A stretch of DNA of 64,000 nt, taken from assembly GCA_002720865.1 (NCBI GenBank), contig PBIO01000031.1:62001-126000 (forward strand), given 5' to 3'. The translations under genes were made by a program, and so were the position numbers. This DNA comes from Halobacteriovorax sp. GTDB lineage: Bacteria > Bdellovibrionota > Bacteriovoracia > Bacteriovoracales > Bacteriovoracaceae. This document shows, piece by piece, positions 46,785 through 55,347 of this stretch; position 1 is the stretch's first letter, and each line of letters starts with the position of its first letter. The notes under the pieces were generated by a model. It saw nothing but the letters and a program-made list of their open reading frames with translations. It did not search any database and was not told the origin of the DNA.

Positions 46785-47450
46785 ATGAAAGATGAAAAAC
46801 TTAATAGAAGAAAGCTACTTGGATCAACCTTTGCTCTTGGAGCAGGCATTGCCATGGCCGGAGTTGCTAGGGCCGATGAAACTTTAAAGGCCTGCGGTTT
46901 AACCCCCGCTCAAACAGAAGGTCCTTTTTATCCAATTCAAGATCAGCTAGATAAAAATACGGATTTAACTTTCGTTGATGGTAGAGGCAAAAAGGCCGTA
47001 GGGGAAGTTGTCTTTCTTAAAGGTGTTGTTCAAGATGAGTTTTGTCGTCCAGTAAAAGGGGCCCTAGTTGAAATTTGGCAGGCCTGCCATACTGGTAAGT
47101 ATAATCATCCAAGTGATCCAAATCCGGCCAAACTTGATCCTAACTTTCAGTACTGGGGACAGGCCATCACTAATGAAAAAGGTGAGTATCATTTTAAAAC
47201 GATTATTCCCGGGGCCTATCCGGCCACAAGCACTTGGATGAGACCGCCCCATATTCATTTTAAGGTTAATCTTAGAGGATTTAATGAGCTTACGAGTCAG
47301 CTCTACTTTAAAGGAAACAAATTTAATAATGGAGATAGAATTCTTAGAAGCTTAAGCCGTGAGGAGCGAGAGCGAGTCATTGTGGATTTTGTTACTAAGG
47401 CGGATGGTAGAAAAGAGGGAATCTTTAATATTTCTATTAAGTCTATTTAA
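46785..47450 (+). CDS. Tat-exported intradiol ring-cleavage dioxygenase-like protein
   Basis: A 221-residue protein: twin-arginine signal (KLNRRKLLGSTFALGAG), then an intradiol dioxygenase domain like the beta subunit of protocatechuate 3,4-dioxygenase. The Fe(III) ligands are Y106 (GKYNHP), Y145 (GAYPATS), H156 and H158 (RPPHIHF), with spacings exactly like PcaH Y408/Y447/H460/H462. It should cleave catechol-type rings, or act on another aromatic compound in the periplasm; no partner subunit gene is next to it. Start chosen at ATG 46785 to include the twin-arginine motif; CTGGAG precedes it. Confidence 0.9.
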   Translation: MKDEKLNRRKLLGSTFALGAGIAMAGVARADETLKACGLTPAQTEGPFYPIQDQLDKNTDLTFVDGRGKKAVGEVVFLKGVVQDEFCRPVKGALVEIWQACHTGKYNHPSDPNPAKLDPNFQYWGQAITNEKGEYHFKTIIPGAYPATSTWMRPPHIHFKVNLRGFNELTSQLYFKGNKFNNGDRILRSLSREERERVIVDFVTKADGRKEGIFNISIKSI

Positions 47451-47892
47451 GTTTTTGAACGAGAATCTTCTCAAGGGCATTGGTGAATTTTTCTTTGTCC
47501 TTGGGACCAAGTGGGGGAGGCCCGCTTGTTTCCATTCCAGAGTCCCTAAGCTCTTGCATAAAGTCCCTCATTGATAATCTCTCGCTAATATTTTCTTCTG
47601 TATAAATTTCACCGCGAGGGTTTATGGCAATGGCCTCTTTCTTTACAATTAAATCGGCCAAGGGAATATCGGCCGTAATCACGATATCTTCTTTCTCAAC
47701 ATTTTCAGCGATATAAAAATCCGCCACATCGGCCCCTTGGTCAACTTGAATAAAGCTAATTAAGGGAGAGCTTGGAATCGAAAGATAGCTATTGGCAACC
47801 AAACAGACTTTAAAGCCAAGTCTTCCTGAAGCTTTATAAACAACTTCTTTAACTATCTTTGGACAGGCATCCGCATCAATCCAAAGTTTCAT
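47443..47892 (-). CDS. YaiI/YqxD (DUF188) family protein
   Basis: A 149-residue conserved protein: MKLWIDADACPKIVKEVVYK is the family signature, with ADIPLADLIVKK in the middle. The fold is PIN-like and a nuclease role is suspected, but no function is established. Its stop overlaps the intradiol gene by 8 bases and its start overlaps the upstream gene (ATGA). Confidence 0.93.
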   Translation of the reverse strand: MKLWIDADACPKIVKEVVYKASGRLGFKVCLVANSYLSIPSSPLISFIQVDQGADVADFYIAENVEKEDIVITADIPLADLIVKKEAIAINPRGEIYTEENISERLSMRDFMQELRDSGMETSGPPPLGPKDKEKFTNALEKILVQKLK

Positions 47893-48200
47893 TTAAAAGA
47901 CTTCTTCTCTTTATCTGAGTTGTTGGCGGCATAACCAGGCTTTGAAAGAATTTCTAAGTAAAAGCTCTCTTTTTCCGCTTCTACAAATTTATCGATGCTG
48001 GCATTTAGATTATCTAAGGAAAAGCTACTTGCACTTTGAGGGTCATCACCAATTTTACAGTCAAAATCCCAAAAGTCGACGGTCTCAGGGAGAGCTTTCT
48101 TTCGCTCCCTTTTGATATACTTTCTAATTTCATGGATGACGCTATCAAGCTGTCTTTCAGGGTCTTTATTAGGGGATGTTAAATTAAAGGTCTTTTTCAT
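47889..48200 (-). CDS. DUF6172-like small protein
   Basis: A 103-residue protein with conserved core VIHEIRKYIKRERKKALPET, then VDFWDFDCKIG, and an aromatic/Leu-containing C-terminus (FYLEILSKPG), the pattern I associate with DUF6172. Function unknown. It lies between a receiver gene and yaiI, coupled to the latter. Confidence 0.7.
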   Translation of the reverse strand: MKKTFNLTSPNKDPERQLDSVIHEIRKYIKRERKKALPETVDFWDFDCKIGDDPQSASSFSLDNLNASIDKFVEAEKESFYLEILSKPGYAANNSDKEKKSFK

Positions 48201-48208
48201 AGGTACTT

Positions 48209-48565
48209 CTATGAGAGTGCCTTGATGAAGTCAATAAAAGAATCAAAGTCGATCGGCTTTTGAAAGAACTTAAGGACGCCGGCCTCTTTTAGCTCATCGT
48301 CGGTGTACTTACCTTCATAACCTGAAACCATATAGACTTTTTTATCAGGCCATCTTTTCATCACTTCTCTAGTCAGTTCAATCCCATCAATACCTGGCAT
48401 CTTGGCATCGGTGAATACATGGGTGATGGCATGCTCTTCGCAAATTTTAAGAGCCTCTTCACCAGAAATAGCATAATGGCATTCAGTCTCTTTTAACTCG
48501 TATTCCATTTCTGCTTTATAAATTTCAAGGATGTCTTTATGGTCATCAACAAATAAAAGAATCAT
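48209..48565 (-). CDS. Stand-alone receiver domain protein
   Basis: A 118-residue receiver: ILLFVDDHKDILEIYK, phospho-acceptor Asp in HVFTDAKMPGIDG and Lys in FFQKPIDFDS. It overlaps the stop of the ethylene-receptor-like kinase by 4 bases, so is its likely phosphorylation partner. No output domain. Confidence 0.92.
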   Translation of the reverse strand: MILLFVDDHKDILEIYKAEMEYELKETECHYAISGEEALKICEEHAITHVFTDAKMPGIDGIELTREVMKRWPDKKVYMVSGYEGKYTDDELKEAGVLKFFQKPIDFDSFIDFIKALS

Positions 48566-50088
48566 GAGTTTACCTTCTTAAGACTTAGGACAAAGGTTGT
48601 CCTAGGAGCATTAATATATTTTAAATCACCCCCCATACTGATTGCAAGGCGTTTTGAAATGGATAAACCGAGACCAGTTCCTTTGCCGACTTCTTTAGTC
48701 GAAAAAAGAGGGTCAAAGATCTTATCAATATTTTCTTCTTTAATCCCAGGACCTGAGTCAGAAAACTCTAATTCAATATAAGCTTCATTCTCACTTATCT
48801 TGACCCAAATATTTCTTTGCTCAGAATTATGTTCATTTATACTATCGAGGGCGTTGGAAATAAGATTATTTAAAATCTGACTAAAAGAGATCTCAACAAA
48901 TTCTGCTTTAAAGTCAGAACTTGATCCTTCTACTTTGTATTCGAAGTTCTTATCGTCAAGTCTAATTCTAAGAAAGGATTCAGTAATTTCTTTTAACTTA
49001 TCATTTCCAATGACTGAAAGCTCAGCACTGTCTCCATGGGATAGTCTTTTTAAGTTAATAACGGTATCTCTAACCCGATTTTTAGTAGTGTCTATCTTTT
49101 CTATTATCTCTAAGGCCTCTGCATTTTCGGAAACCTTTCTTTTTAACTGCCTTAAAAGACCGGCATTAATTTGAAGAGGGGTGTTGATTTCATGGGCAAT
49201 ACCGCCGGCGAGCTCCCCAATGGCCGCTAGCTTAGAAGTAGACATAAAATCTAATTTTATATCCTCTCTTTCTGTTACGTCTGCAAAGAACACAAAGAGA
49301 AGGTCTGAAGTTTCCGACCTTGAGATGGTTATACGGTAAAACTTTTTAATATCCGGAGCAAAGATAGGATCGGTTGTTTTTTCAAACCCAGAAATAAGAA
49401 CATTTACGCAATCATCAAAATGAGAGGTTTTATTTAAAAAACTAAGGTCATCTTTTAGTGAAAGTCTTTGATTGGTTTTGCTAGGGTCAAGCTTTAAAAG
49501 AGAAGCGGCTCTTTTATTAGAAACTTCAACTCCAAAGTCTATGACTTCACCGGCATCATTCTTAATGGGATAGTAGAGAACAATTCCGTCTGAGACACCT
49601 TTAAGAACTAAATTAGCCTTTTCATTTTCATAATTAAGCTGCTTGGTTCTATCATTTACTTTTTTCTCTAACTCACTATTTAGGTCCTTTAATTCTTTAA
49701 GGACCTTGTTATAGCTATCAAGGGAGGGGATAAGGAGGATGTTTTTTAAATTCTTATAAAAAATAATTAAAGTGGCAAAACTAATAAGCCCTGTAATAAG
49801 CTTAATAAAAGTTTCTAGAACGTAATTACTATTCCAGTAGTTCCAGGTTGAAACTAAGTGAGTTAGGCCGCAAAAGAAAATAAAGGCGATAAAAAGATAA
49901 AGAATTCCTTTAACCTGCTTATTAAGGTCAAGGCGTAGTTGCATGAACCTAAAAATACCTACTGGAATTAAAAAATAGGAAATAACAGTTAGAACTTCAG
50001 CAATAACCATGGGGATTAAAAGCTGAGGTGACCACAGAATACAATGCCCATGGGGCATAAAAGAAGAGGTATCGACTCCGAAAAACAT
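48562..50088 (-). CDS. Histidine kinase with ethylene-receptor-like membrane domain
   Basis: A 508-residue membrane kinase. Residues 20-120 resemble the ETR1 ethylene-binding domain: IPMVIAEVLTVISYFLIP, then FIAFIFFCGLTHLVSTWN, then FIKLITGLISFATLII, giving three helices. C73 and H77 match the Cu(I) ligands of ETR1 and Y38 is conserved; the helix-1 Asp is replaced by Glu (E31). A coiled-coil, a PAS-like domain, HisKA with GELAGGIAHEINTPLQI and an ATPase domain with KGTGLGLSISKR follow. It is coupled to the receiver at 48209. Confidence 0.85.
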   Translation of the reverse strand: MFFGVDTSSFMPHGHCILWSPQLLIPMVIAEVLTVISYFLIPVGIFRFMQLRLDLNKQVKGILYLFIAFIFFCGLTHLVSTWNYWNSNYVLETFIKLITGLISFATLIIFYKNLKNILLIPSLDSYNKVLKELKDLNSELEKKVNDRTKQLNYENEKANLVLKGVSDGIVLYYPIKNDAGEVIDFGVEVSNKRAASLLKLDPSKTNQRLSLKDDLSFLNKTSHFDDCVNVLISGFEKTTDPIFAPDIKKFYRITISRSETSDLLFVFFADVTEREDIKLDFMSTSKLAAIGELAGGIAHEINTPLQINAGLLRQLKRKVSENAEALEIIEKIDTTKNRVRDTVINLKRLSHGDSAELSVIGNDKLKEITESFLRIRLDDKNFEYKVEGSSSDFKAEFVEISFSQILNNLISNALDSINEHNSEQRNIWVKISENEAYIELEFSDSGPGIKEENIDKIFDPLFSTKEVGKGTGLGLSISKRLAISMGGDLKYINAPRTTFVLSLKKVNS

Positions 50089-50156
50089 TTAAATTCTCGT
50101 TTATTAATTTTTTAGTTTAGAAAATTTACCATGAGAAATGAGAATAATTAAATAAA

Positions 50157-50693
50157 TTATGGCGAATCATTTAAGTTAAGTACTTTTAGCTCTATCCTTT
50201 CCTGATCGTTGCCTAGGTGCATTATATTATCTTCAATTGTACAGCTTAACTTCATATTGCGCTCTACAATCTTATCAATGGGACCATTTGAGACAACCTC
50301 AATAAAGTAAATACTAAGCTTAGGAGAGCTGATTTTAAGTTTATTAAACCATTCTCGGTAGGTATTAGGGGCCGTCGTAAAGACAGATACTTTTCTTGAT
50401 TTTCCAAGGGCCTGCTTAATTCTTTTTTCGTCGGGAAGACCAAGTTCTATCCAGTGAAGAATTTCTCCTGTTAAATCTTTTTGCCAAAGCTCTGGTTCCT
50501 CTTGAGTGGAGAGCCCTTTAGTAAAGCTTAAATCTTCATGGGCACAGTAACAAAATGCGGCCAAGCGATTCATCATTCGTGCCTCATTTTCACTGGGGTG
50601 CTTGGCCATGGTTAAGTTAAAATCGTGGTAAAAATGAGAATTAAAATTGGAAAGATTTAAATCAGCTTTATAAATAGAAGCGCCAATGGCCAT
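50157..50693 (-). CDS. yaeQ: YaeQ family protein
   Basis: A 178-residue protein of the YaeQ family (nuclease-like PD-(D/E)XK fold; E. coli YaeQ can suppress loss of RfaH). Characteristic blocks: ASIYKADLNLSN, HPSENEARMMNRL, TKGLSTQEEPELWQKDLTGE and ELGLPDEKRIKQA. It starts directly after the stop of the 33-residue peptide gene, with AAGGGA as ribosome binding site. Confidence 0.93.
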   Translation of the reverse strand: MAIGASIYKADLNLSNFNSHFYHDFNLTMAKHPSENEARMMNRLAAFCYCAHEDLSFTKGLSTQEEPELWQKDLTGEILHWIELGLPDEKRIKQALGKSRKVSVFTTAPNTYREWFNKLKISSPKLSIYFIEVVSNGPIDKIVERNMKLSCTIEDNIMHLGNDQERIELKVLNLNDSP

Positions 50694-50795
50694 TTAGGAT
50701 CCCTTTGTCATACCAACATAAACAGCATACCAAACATAAAGGCAGATAATTAAGGCGATAGATTTAAGAGCTACTCTTGTTTTATTAATCTTCAT
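50694..50795 (-). CDS. 33-residue single-helix membrane peptide
   Basis: A short frame between the phosphatase-superfamily lipoprotein and yaeQ: positively charged N-terminus (MKINKTRVALK), one hydrophobic helix (SIALIICLYVWYAVYVGM) and a short tail. Its start overlaps the upstream stop by 11 bases; its stop TAA is directly followed by the yaeQ ATG. An AGGA ribosome binding site is present. The tight packing supports a real gene; function unknown. Confidence 0.6.
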   Translation of the reverse strand: MKINKTRVALKSIALIICLYVWYAVYVGMTKGS

Positions 50796-51711
50796 AAATT
50801 CCTAAGAAGCCTTCAATAAAAGGCTTAATATGTAAGTGTGTGATCTTCTTCTTATGAGAGATGGAGCCTTTCCTAGGAATTCCAGGACCTTTTAAGTACA
50901 TCCAGATTGGTCTGGCCTGTCTCATAAGGGTATGACCCCACCATCTTTTTTTTCCGCGGCCATGATCTGTAGTAATAATGACCATGGTCTCTTTTTTATA
51001 TTCGGGCATAGTCTCTAATAATAAAAATAGTTCATGAATTTTTTGATCATAGCTTTTTAATGAGCCGATATAATTATCCCATTGTCTATCGTGACCATAT
51101 TCATCGCTATCATCCATGGAAAGAGTCACGAGTCTTGGTTTATGGTTTTTTATATAACGAAAGCCGTGCTCCCAAGTATATTTATCTAGCCTCGCGTTTT
51201 CCCAGACTGGGGGATTCTTTTTACTTTCAAGATTAATATCTTCGTGGCCAATTAAAGGAACATCAGTTTGACCGCAGCTATTTAAAACCAGTGAGTTTTC
51301 TCTTAGGGCCCCTCGGCAGATAGCGTCCCAAGAACCAAGAACAGCTACCTTTTCATAGGGAAGAGCAAGTTTTCTTCTTACCTTTTCTGAGAGAGATTCT
51401 CTTTTTATATGACCGCAGTTATTGGTCTTACAAAGGGTGCGTCTTCCCGTATGCATGGTGATATAGGCCGGAAGGCTTAGGCTCATGATATTTGCCACAC
51501 GAACTTTGGAATTTTTTTCTGGATCACCTAAGACAATTCCTTCCCTAGCATGATGTTCCCAAAACTTAGAGAAGATCCTTTGATTAAAGAACTCTTGGTA
51601 CCTAACCCCATCTAAAGTGATGAAGATGACATTTTCACCCTTTGGAAAATTATAGGACTCTCGACAAGAGCTTATAAAAAGCAAAAATAGGGTGAAAAAA
51701 GCGATCTTCAT
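50785..51711 (-). CDS. Lipoprotein of the alkaline phosphatase/sulfatase superfamily
   Basis: A 308-residue exported lipoprotein (lipobox ISSC, C16). It has the metal-binding blocks of the alkaline phosphatase superfamily: VIFITLDGVRY with the Asp, a nucleophile region at SLSLPAYITMHTG (Ser/Thr), SMDDSDEYGHDRQWD and IITTDHGRGKKRWWGHT with the late Asp/His ligands. It may remove phosphate or sulfate groups from cell-envelope components. Its promoter gives a leaderless mRNA (51712-51746). A 33-residue peptide and yaeQ follow as an operon. Confidence 0.85.
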   Translation of the reverse strand: MKIAFFTLFLLFISSCRESYNFPKGENVIFITLDGVRYQEFFNQRIFSKFWEHHAREGIVLGDPEKNSKVRVANIMSLSLPAYITMHTGRRTLCKTNNCGHIKRESLSEKVRRKLALPYEKVAVLGSWDAICRGALRENSLVLNSCGQTDVPLIGHEDINLESKKNPPVWENARLDKYTWEHGFRYIKNHKPRLVTLSMDDSDEYGHDRQWDNYIGSLKSYDQKIHELFLLLETMPEYKKETMVIITTDHGRGKKRWWGHTLMRQARPIWMYLKGPGIPRKGSISHKKKITHLHIKPFIEGFLGIYED

Positions 51712-51746
51712 ACTTGAACTATAGCTTATGCTCCGCGTAGTTTCAA
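51712..51746 (-). promoter_or_regulatory. Sigma-70 promoter for a leaderless mRNA
   Basis: On the minus strand TTGAAA (51746-51741), 17-bp spacer, TATAGT (51723-51718), then TCAAGT and ATG 51711. Good -35 (5 of 6) and -10 (5 of 6) with the predicted start on the A of the start codon; no Shine-Dalgarno. Confidence 0.65.
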
Positions 51747-51790
51747 TAATGCTTTGGACAGTTTTAGGGAGGGCGAGTAGGCTTAAGCAT

Positions 51791-52270
51791 ATGAAAACAA
51801 AGCTAATTGGAATTCTTATAATTATAGGCCTTATTTTGGCCGGAGCCTCCTACGTTATTCTTAATTATAGTTACTCGGCCGGAAATCGTGTGGGTAAGCT
51901 TGTTAAGCTTTCAAAAAAGGGCTTTCTCCCTAAAACTTGGGAAGGAACCCTCGATTTAGGAAGCGGTGATAGACTGACCTGGGATTTCTCTGTCCATGAT
52001 GACGAGCTTGGTGAGAAGCTTCAAAAGCATTCAGGAAAAATGGTAAATCTTGAGTACCGAGAGCTTCTTTGGCGTCTTTTTTACGATACTAAGTACGATG
52101 TCACTTCTTGGGAGCTAACGGACGCGAAAGAAAATGATATGGCCATGCTTTGCCGCTTCGTAGACGTCCTAAGAAAAGACAAAAAGATTGTGGAGATTAT
52201 CAGACCCATGATTCAACAATACGATTCCTCATTACTGGAAAAAATTCGCGAGTGTCAAAATGAAAGATAG
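51791..52270 (+). CDS. Membrane-anchored protein of unknown function
   Basis: A 159-residue protein with an N-terminal hydrophobic anchor (LIGILIIIGLILAGASYVI) and a conserved-looking mature part (SAGNRVGKLVKLSKKGFLPK, TWEGTLDLGSG), resembling a small uncharacterised family common in Bacteroidetes. Start chosen at ATG 51791 for the clean anchor; the 5' extension to 51728 overlaps the divergent promoter and lacks a ribosome binding site. Its end overlaps yqeY by 11 bases. Confidence 0.65.
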   Translation: MKTKLIGILIIIGLILAGASYVILNYSYSAGNRVGKLVKLSKKGFLPKTWEGTLDLGSGDRLTWDFSVHDDELGEKLQKHSGKMVNLEYRELLWRLFYDTKYDVTSWELTDAKENDMAMLCRFVDVLRKDKKIVEIIRPMIQQYDSSLLEKIRECQNER

Positions 52271-52673
52271 AGTTTCTAAAGAAATTATTACGGCCATGAA
52301 AGCAAAGGATAAGGTTCGCCTAAATGTCCTTCGCTACTTAAAAAAACTTTTTATAGAAAATGACACCTCAAAAAAACCAATTGATGAAATGGAAATTGTT
52401 ATTAGCTATGCTAAAAAAGTAAAAGACTCCTTAGCGATGTATCCTGAAGGAAGTGACCAGCGCGCTGAAATTGAAGCCGAGGTGGTAATTCTTTCAGAAT
52501 TCTTGCCTGAGCAATTAAGTGAAGAAGATGTTAAGGCCATGATTGCCGATATTATTGGTGGTCTTGAAGCTCCAAATATGGGGGCCGTGATGAAAGAGCT
52601 TTCACCAAAAATCAAAGGGCAGTTCGATGGAAAGCAGGCCTCTGGACTAGTTGTTTCCGCTCTAAAGGGATAA
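52260..52673 (+). CDS. GatB/YqeY domain protein
   Basis: A 137-residue YqeY-family protein, homologous to the tail of the GatB/GatE amidotransferase. KDKVRLNVLRYLKKLF, ILSEFLPEQLSEEDVKAMI and NMGAVMKELSPKIKGQFDG are family blocks. Members are thought to act in tRNA-dependent amide or tRNA-related steps, without firm function. Overlaps the upstream gene; a secreted small protein follows 2 bases later. Confidence 0.92.
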   Translation: MKDRVSKEIITAMKAKDKVRLNVLRYLKKLFIENDTSKKPIDEMEIVISYAKKVKDSLAMYPEGSDQRAEIEAEVVILSEFLPEQLSEEDVKAMIADIIGGLEAPNMGAVMKELSPKIKGQFDGKQASGLVVSALKG

Positions 52674-52675
52674 TT

Positions 52676-52984
52676 ATGAAATACTTAATTTTAGGTTTAC
52701 TATTTTCAAGTTCAGTAATAGCTAAAGACGTTTCTTGCTTAGCAAAGAAAAACCTAAGTGAAGTATGGCATAAAAAAACAGAAGTTATGCTAGGAGCAAA
52801 GGTTCTTTTTGGATCGATTGATCAGTTTAAATTTTATGTAAAAAATATTGATGATTCTCGCTTTGAGCTTGAAGTCCTCGATGAGAATACTCCCTCACGT
52901 CAGTATGCAAGCGGTGATGGAAAAGAAATTAATTGGACCTTATGGAGTCGTAAGGCCTTAATTGATTTTAACTGCGAGCACTAA
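52676..52984 (+). CDS. Small secreted protein of unknown function
   Basis: A 102-residue exported protein: signal peptide to about residue 17 (SSSVIAKD) and a mature part with two cysteines (SCLAKK and NCEH), likely one disulfide, and mostly beta-strand character (FELEVLDENTPSRQY). No family recognised. AAGGGA before ATG; 5 bases to the SRAP gene. Confidence 0.65.
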   Translation: MKYLILGLLFSSSVIAKDVSCLAKKNLSEVWHKKTEVMLGAKVLFGSIDQFKFYVKNIDDSRFELEVLDENTPSRQYASGDGKEINWTLWSRKALIDFNCEH

Positions 52985-52989
52985 CTCTT

Positions 52990-53673
52990 ATGTGTTTTTC
53001 AGCAATGATTGCAAAAATCTCCGGCGAAGAGCTTGTTAAGACAGACTATCTTGATGTTAAAGAAATTAAAATGATTGAGTATCCTTCTAACGCTAAAGCG
53101 ATAGAAGAAGATAGGCGTTTCTTTCCTAAAACCTGGGCCCCTGTTTTGGTTAAGGGTAGGGAGGATTTTCAGCTAAGACCTATGCGCTATCAGCTTCTTC
53201 CGCATTTTTGTAAGGAAGATAAGTACACCAGAAAAAATCCTAAGACCGGAAGAATGGTTGAGATTAAAAATACTTTTAACGCTAGAGTTGATTCCCTTGA
53301 GGAGCGCCGGGCCTGGCAGCCCCTTTTTGGGGCCAGACATGCAGCGGTCCCATTAGAGTCTTTTTATGAATGGGTTGATCGTAATGGAAGTAAAACTCTT
53401 ATTGAGTTTAGGCCTAAAGATGAAAAGCTTTTTTGGGTGGCCTGCCTTTGGGATCGCTGGGAAAAAGAAGGGGAGTATATAGACTCCTTTGCCATGATTA
53501 CGGATGAACCAAATCCAGAGGTATTAGAAAAAGGACATGACCGAACCCCTATTGTTCTAAAAGAAGAGCATCTTCTTGATTGGCTGCAGCCGCAAAATGA
53601 AACAAAAGGGGAGTTATACGAAATGCTAGAAGACAAAAAGCCCCTTTATTTTGAAGGGGCTTATTTAGGTTAA
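52990..53673 (+). CDS. SRAP-domain protein (HMCES/YedK family)
   Basis: A 227-residue SOS-response-associated peptidase-like protein. These proteins shield abasic sites in single-stranded DNA through a covalent thiazolidine link to the Cys exposed after removal of Met1. MCFSAM gives C2, NARVDSLEERRAW and ESFYEW follow (catalytic Glu), and KGHDRTPIVL contains the conserved His. The family's length is matched. A terminator hairpin for the convergent hpd gene is built into its last codons. Confidence 0.92.
   Translation: MCFSAMIAKISGEELVKTDYLDVKEIKMIEYPSNAKAIEEDRRFFPKTWAPVLVKGREDFQLRPMRYQLLPHFCKEDKYTRKNPKTGRMVEIKNTFNARVDSLEERRAWQPLFGARHAAVPLESFYEWVDRNGSKTLIEFRPKDEKLFWVACLWDRWEKEGEYIDSFAMITDEPNPEVLEKGHDRTPIVLKEEHLLDWLQPQNETKGELYEMLEDKKPLYFEGAYLG
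53638..53662 (-). terminator. Terminator of hpd, embedded in the SRAP gene
   Basis: AAGCCCCTT and AAGGGGCTT form a perfect 9-bp stem around 7 bases. On the minus strand it is followed by TTTTTG, so it terminates the hpd transcript. On the plus strand the stem lies inside the last codons of the SRAP gene and is followed by ATTTAG. Confidence 0.75.
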
Positions 53674-54699
53674 CTATTTAAGGTAGCCACGTCTCATCTG
53701 ATCGCGCTCGATAGATCTAAATAGGGCCCCGAAGTTTCCTTCTCCAAATGAATGATGACCTTTTCTTTGAATGATCTCAATAAAGATTGGACCGATAATA
53801 TTTCTTGTGAAAATTTGAAGTAAGTAACCCTCATCATCTCCGTCCACAAGAATTTGAAGCTCCTGTAGCTCTTTATGATCTTCAGTAACATTAGGAACGC
53901 GGTCAAATACTTCAGCATAATACTCATCATCAATATCAAGAGTTTCAATACTGGTGTCTTTCATGGCCTTTAAGCTTTCAACTATATCTTCAGATAGAAA
54001 GGCAATATGCTGTATACCTGGTCCATTATATTCCTCTAGGTACTCATTAATTTGCGAATGCTTTTCAGTTCCTTCATTGATGGGAATACAAAAAGTCTGG
54101 CAAGGGGACTGAAGAGCGTAGGAAACAAGTCCCGTCTTGGCTCCCTTAATATCGAAGTATCTAACTTCGGTGAAACCAAAGGTATCCTTATAAAAATTAC
54201 TCCATTTTTCCATCTCACCTTTTCGAACATTATTAGTAAGGTGATCAATTCTAAAAAAGCCTTTATGTTTTACTAGCTCCTGCTTACTTTCATCCGTAAG
54301 ACCAAGAGACTTATAAAAGTTTTCGTCTTCGTAGCGATCAACAAAATAGATAAGGGAGTCACCAATGCCATAAATGGCCGGAAGGTCATATTCACCCTTT
54401 GCTTCTTTGGCGCCATTAGCGATAGCAACTTCTTGAGCCTTTTTAGCATCTTCAACTCTAAGACCCATGGAGCCAACAGAAGGTCCGTGCTCGGTCGCGA
54501 AAGTAAAGGAATGCCCGTTCTTTTTATTATTGATTAAAAAATTAATATCGTTTTGCTTATAAAAAACCAGCTCGTCATTTTCAGAATTAGCGATTCTAGA
54601 AAAACCAAATTCCTTAAAAAGTTTATACAGCATATCCGGGTCTTTTGAGCAGTACTCAATAAACTCAATTCCTTTTAATCCTGTAGGGTTATCTGACAT
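53674..54699 (-). CDS. hpd: 4-hydroxyphenylpyruvate dioxygenase
   Basis: A 341-residue Fe(II) enzyme converting 4-hydroxyphenylpyruvate to homogentisate in tyrosine breakdown. The metal ligands are in RIDHLTNNV (His), GIQHIAFLS (His) and IFIEIIQRKGH (Glu). The C-terminal block GNFGALFRSIERDQMRRG closes the active site. I start at ATG 54699 because a strong AAGGAGAACC precedes it. No homogentisate pathway gene lies nearby; a VOC-family gene is divergent. Confidence 0.96.
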   Translation of the reverse strand: MSDNPTGLKGIEFIEYCSKDPDMLYKLFKEFGFSRIANSENDELVFYKQNDINFLINNKKNGHSFTFATEHGPSVGSMGLRVEDAKKAQEVAIANGAKEAKGEYDLPAIYGIGDSLIYFVDRYEDENFYKSLGLTDESKQELVKHKGFFRIDHLTNNVRKGEMEKWSNFYKDTFGFTEVRYFDIKGAKTGLVSYALQSPCQTFCIPINEGTEKHSQINEYLEEYNGPGIQHIAFLSEDIVESLKAMKDTSIETLDIDDEYYAEVFDRVPNVTEDHKELQELQILVDGDDEGYLLQIFTRNIIGPIFIEIIQRKGHHSFGEGNFGALFRSIERDQMRRGYLK

Positions 54700-54807
54700 A
54701 TGGTTCTCCTTTTTATTGCAATTTAAAGGCATCCTACCGCGCTAGGACTTAGAGTCAATATGAGTCAAATCATTTTACAATTTATGGGAAAAGGTTAGGA
54801 TGTGCCT

Positions 54808-55347
54808 ATGATAGATATTAAACAAATCCACCATGTGGCCTACCGCTGCAAAGATGCAAAAGAGACGGCCGAATTCTACCAAAAATACCTCAATATGGAG
54901 CTAACAGTCTGTATTGCTGAAGATAAGGTTCCTTCCACTAAAGAGCCTGACCCATATATGCATATCTTTTTGGACGCAGGGCAGGGAAATATCTTGGCCT
55001 TTTTTGAGATCACCGGGCAAAAAGAAATGAGTCGAGATCTTAATACTCCTATCTGGGTTCAACATATTGCCTTTCAGGTGGAGAGTTTAGACGCCTTAAA
55101 AGAAGCAAAGGCCGAACTTGAGTCTAAAGGAATAGAAGTTCTTGGCATAACCGACCACGGAATAATCAAGTCTATCTATTTCTTCGATCCAAATGGACAC
55201 CGAGTGGAGCTTACCTGTGTAACGGGAAGTGATGAGCAGCTTAAAAAACTAAAAGAGATGGCCCCGGCCATGCTTGAAGAGTGGAGTAAAACTAAAACTC
55301 CTCCAAAAGCCGCCGCTTGGCTTCACGAAGACGAATTCAAGTCCTAA
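54808..55347 (+). CDS. VOC-family (glyoxalase-fold) protein
   Basis: A 179-residue protein with two betaalphabetabetabeta motifs. IHHVAYRCKDAKETAEFYQK and VQHIAFQVESLDALKEAKAE supply His ligands, and DPNGHRVELTC gives the final Glu-containing strand. It may be a glyoxalase or dioxygenase-type enzyme; the adjacent hpd is another VOC-fold member. Start at ATG 54808 with AGGATG upstream, preferred to GTG 54802. It overlaps the convergent protease gene by 4 bases. Confidence 0.87.
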   Translation: MIDIKQIHHVAYRCKDAKETAEFYQKYLNMELTVCIAEDKVPSTKEPDPYMHIFLDAGQGNILAFFEITGQKEMSRDLNTPIWVQHIAFQVESLDALKEAKAELESKGIEVLGITDHGIIKSIYFFDPNGHRVELTCVTGSDEQLKKLKEMAPAMLEEWSKTKTPPKAAAWLHEDEFKS

